The notes under the pieces are model-generated. The model had not been told where the DNA came from. It did not search any database and saw only the letters and a list, made by a program, of their open reading frames with translations. A stretch of DNA of 64,000 nt, taken from positions 1 through 64,000 of the forward strand of contig JBKBKN010000012.1 of the NCBI GenBank assembly GCA_046294625.1, in the 5' to 3' direction. Position numbers and translations under genes: made by a program. Within the stretch, counting starts at the first letter, position 1; the number at the start of each line of letters is the position of its first letter. Origin of the DNA: JBKBKN01 sp046294625. Its GTDB lineage: Bacteria; Bacteroidota; Bacteroidia; M30B66. Of the stretch, positions 62,680 through 64,000 are shown piece after piece.

Positions 62680-63084
62680 ATGAAAAAGATTCTTTTTCTC
62701 ACTACCATTACACTATTGCTCTTCAACGCTTGCAGCAGAGAGAATACCTACAAGAAACGTATTTCTAAAACATGGAAAATGGAAGAGTATCGGGTGAATG
62801 GCGATAACAAAACTACTGATTTCAACACGGTGTTTCAAAATTACAGTATAACCTTCACGGAGAGTGGAACATTTAGCGAAAATTGGGTTACCATTATTCC
62901 ATTGGTGAATTCAGGAAATTATGAGTTTTTCAATAATGCTAATAATGTTGAGCTCCGCGATGTGAACCAAACGAGAAGGTTTAAAATCAATACAATCAAC
63001 AAAAGTAGACTTGATGTGGAATATACCCACACCAATAATGATAATAGCACAGAGCTAAGGCGTTATATACTAAAGCAGGTTTAG
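62680..63084 (+). CDS. Small lipoprotein, lipocalin-like
   Basis: I start at MKKILFLTTITLLLFNAC, a lipoprotein signal with Cys18; the open frame begins 9 codons earlier at a TTG. The mature 116 residues are beta-rich, starting ISKTWKMEEYRVNGDNK, a pattern common in Bacteroidota lipocalin-like lipoproteins. Function is unknown. It is convergent with the last gene, and the stop codons overlap at 63081-63084. Confidence 0.7.
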   Translation: MKKILFLTTITLLLFNACSRENTYKKRISKTWKMEEYRVNGDNKTTDFNTVFQNYSITFTESGTFSENWVTIIPLVNSGNYEFFNNANNVELRDVNQTRRFKINTINKSRLDVEYTHTNNDNSTELRRYILKQV

Positions 63085-64000
63085 TGATTGGTTTTGATAA
63101 TTTTTTGACTGCTTACCTGTCCGTTTTGGAGAATCGCTCTGAGAAGATAAATTCCCGAATGGAGATGCTGAAGATTTATTTGGATATTATCGCTGTTCGC
63201 AATACGCTCATTTCGAACGATTTTGCCATTCAGATCAATGAGTTGAATTTCTCTAATTCCTTCCACGCTGCCGAATCGGATATTGATTAAATCATTTGCT
63301 GGATTAGGGTAAACATCAAATCTAACAGCCGTTTCCAGTTGATTTACACCCGCTACATCGCATCCAATAATTCTGGCTAAAAATGGACGCATGTGCATTT
63401 TCACGCTATCCATGTAAGCCGAATTTGCAATAAAAGGTGTATGAGGCGCATTCCACCAGGGGATAAAGGTAGATTCTACGCCAACTGCGGTGGCTCTTTG
63501 GTGAATGCTAGCGCTTCCGTCAACCACCATGATTGGGAATATGGCAATACTAAGCATTGCGTTTCCAAAAGGCACAACATCGTCATTATTGCCGTGCATG
63601 CTTAATAAGGGCACATCGCCCGCTTCAAGCCATTGAGCATTGCCTAAAGCTCCACAAAGATTCACCACAGCTTTGGTTGTTGAAGCATAACCTGGATTAC
63701 CGCTATTGCCATCCACACCGCCAAACTCCGATAGATTGATGAATGCCGGCATTTCTTCTTCCTTGTCGAGATAGGCTAAGTGCAATGCCATGAAAGCTCC
63801 TGCAGAAACACCGCCTACAATAATATTATCAGGATCAATTCTGTAATTGTTGGTGGTGGCAGCATCTTTTCTAAAGAATCGAACAGCAGCTTTCATATCA
63901 TGTGTCGCGCGAAGCACGGCTTTGGTAGCAAGTTCTTCATTTGGAAACAGGGAACCAAATCCTAAGCGATATTGAATCGATGCTGTAACATAACCATGAC
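63081..64000 (-). CDS. Secreted alpha/beta-hydrolase with T9SS sorting domain, N-terminus outside the window
   Basis: The frame continues past 63917 to the right edge, where it reads HGYVTASIQYRLGFGSLFPN. The hydrolase part has the elbow GGVSAGAFMAL, an acid loop HGNNDDVVPFGN and the His in APHTPF, so it is an esterase/lipase of the BD-FAE or carboxylesterase type. The last about 75 residues are a type A T9SS sorting domain with FDVYPNPANDLINI and SSQKIIKTNH. The protein would be exported and released or fixed outside the cell. Confidence 0.85.
   Translation of the reverse strand, partial: HGYVTASIQYRLGFGSLFPNEELATKAVLRATHDMKAAVRFFRKDAATTNNYRIDPDNIIVGGVSAGAFMALHLAYLDKEEEMPAFINLSEFGGVDGNSGNPGYASTTKAVVNLCGALGNAQWLEAGDVPLLSMHGNNDDVVPFGNAMLSIAIFPIMVVDGSASIHQRATAVGVESTFIPWWNAPHTPFIANSAYMDSVKMHMRPFLARIIGCDVAGVNQLETAVRFDVYPNPANDLINIRFGSVEGIREIQLIDLNGKIVRNERIANSDNIQINLQHLHSGIYLLRAILQNGQVSSQKIIKTNH

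Overview
The window looks like chromosomal DNA of a free-living Bacteroidota. The signs are: three proteins with type IX secretion (T9SS) C-terminal sorting domains, many SPII lipoproteins, a GldI-like FKBP lipoprotein, repeated -7 elements of the Bacteroidota form TAnnTTTG, a trpEGDCFBA operon followed by a DAHP synthase, and a short Bacteroidota-type AMP nucleosidase. Genus or family cannot be fixed from the sequence alone. I see no rRNA or tRNA gene, CRISPR array, insertion sequence or prophage. Gene density is high and several convergent pairs overlap by their stop codons.

Layout. 1-3.6 kb (minus): a secreted repeat protein running off the left edge, and a transglutaminase-like protein behind a vWA-OmpA lipoprotein. 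3.7-4.4 kb: a PrsW-type membrane protease. 4.4-12.0 kb (minus): a complete tryptophan operon trpE-G-D-C-F-B-A plus DAHP synthase, preceded by a promoter, a 19-codon leader peptide with three consecutive Trp codons and a terminator that can be switched by mutually exclusive pairings. 12.1-20.1 kb: an unknown protein, an OmpA lipoprotein, an ATP-grasp/esterase operon divergent from a second esterase, a Spy-like protein and a WG-repeat protein. 20.2-23.5 kb (minus): nrnA followed by three FKBP genes. 23.6-28.5 kb: a lipoprotein, a saccharopine dehydrogenase-like enzyme, a beta-barrel protein and an M43 metalloprotease.

28.7-34.2 kb (minus) is a compact run: amn, holA, EVE-domain protein, DoxX/MauE-type membrane protein, a lone DppB-type permease and a shortened DUF2779-type nuclease. 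34.8-41.2 kb (minus) is a fatty-acid beta-oxidation cluster (marR, a 41-codon ORF, a bifunctional hydratase/dehydrogenase, thiolase, acyl-CoA dehydrogenase) with a candidate operator and three copies of an intergenic hairpin repeat. 41.5-50 kb: aldo/keto reductase, mdh, MscS channel, a T9SS-sorted protein, a lone response regulator, a CrtD-like carotenoid desaturase, a DUF4468 protein and glgC. 50-56 kb: a broken gene, bioA, a Smr-domain protein and a GAF/PAS histidine kinase. 56.3-60 kb (minus): purine nucleoside phosphorylase, lpxK and a carotenoid operon (cruF, crtZ, lycopene cyclase). 60-62.5 kb (minus): a DUF3052-like protein and sufB with an A-type carrier behind a palindromic candidate iron-responsive operator. 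The right edge cuts a T9SS-sorted esterase.

Together the genes describe an aerobic heterotroph that makes tryptophan under attenuation control, degrades fatty acids, and probably makes a monocyclic, hydroxylated carotenoid of the saproxanthin/myxol type. Almost everything here belongs to known families. The most interesting signals are regulatory or small: the trp attenuator, the palindromes in the suf and marR promoters, the small ORF in the fad operon, the hairpin repeats with changing but still complementary arms, and the ATP-grasp protein with a histone-like tail beside two esterases.
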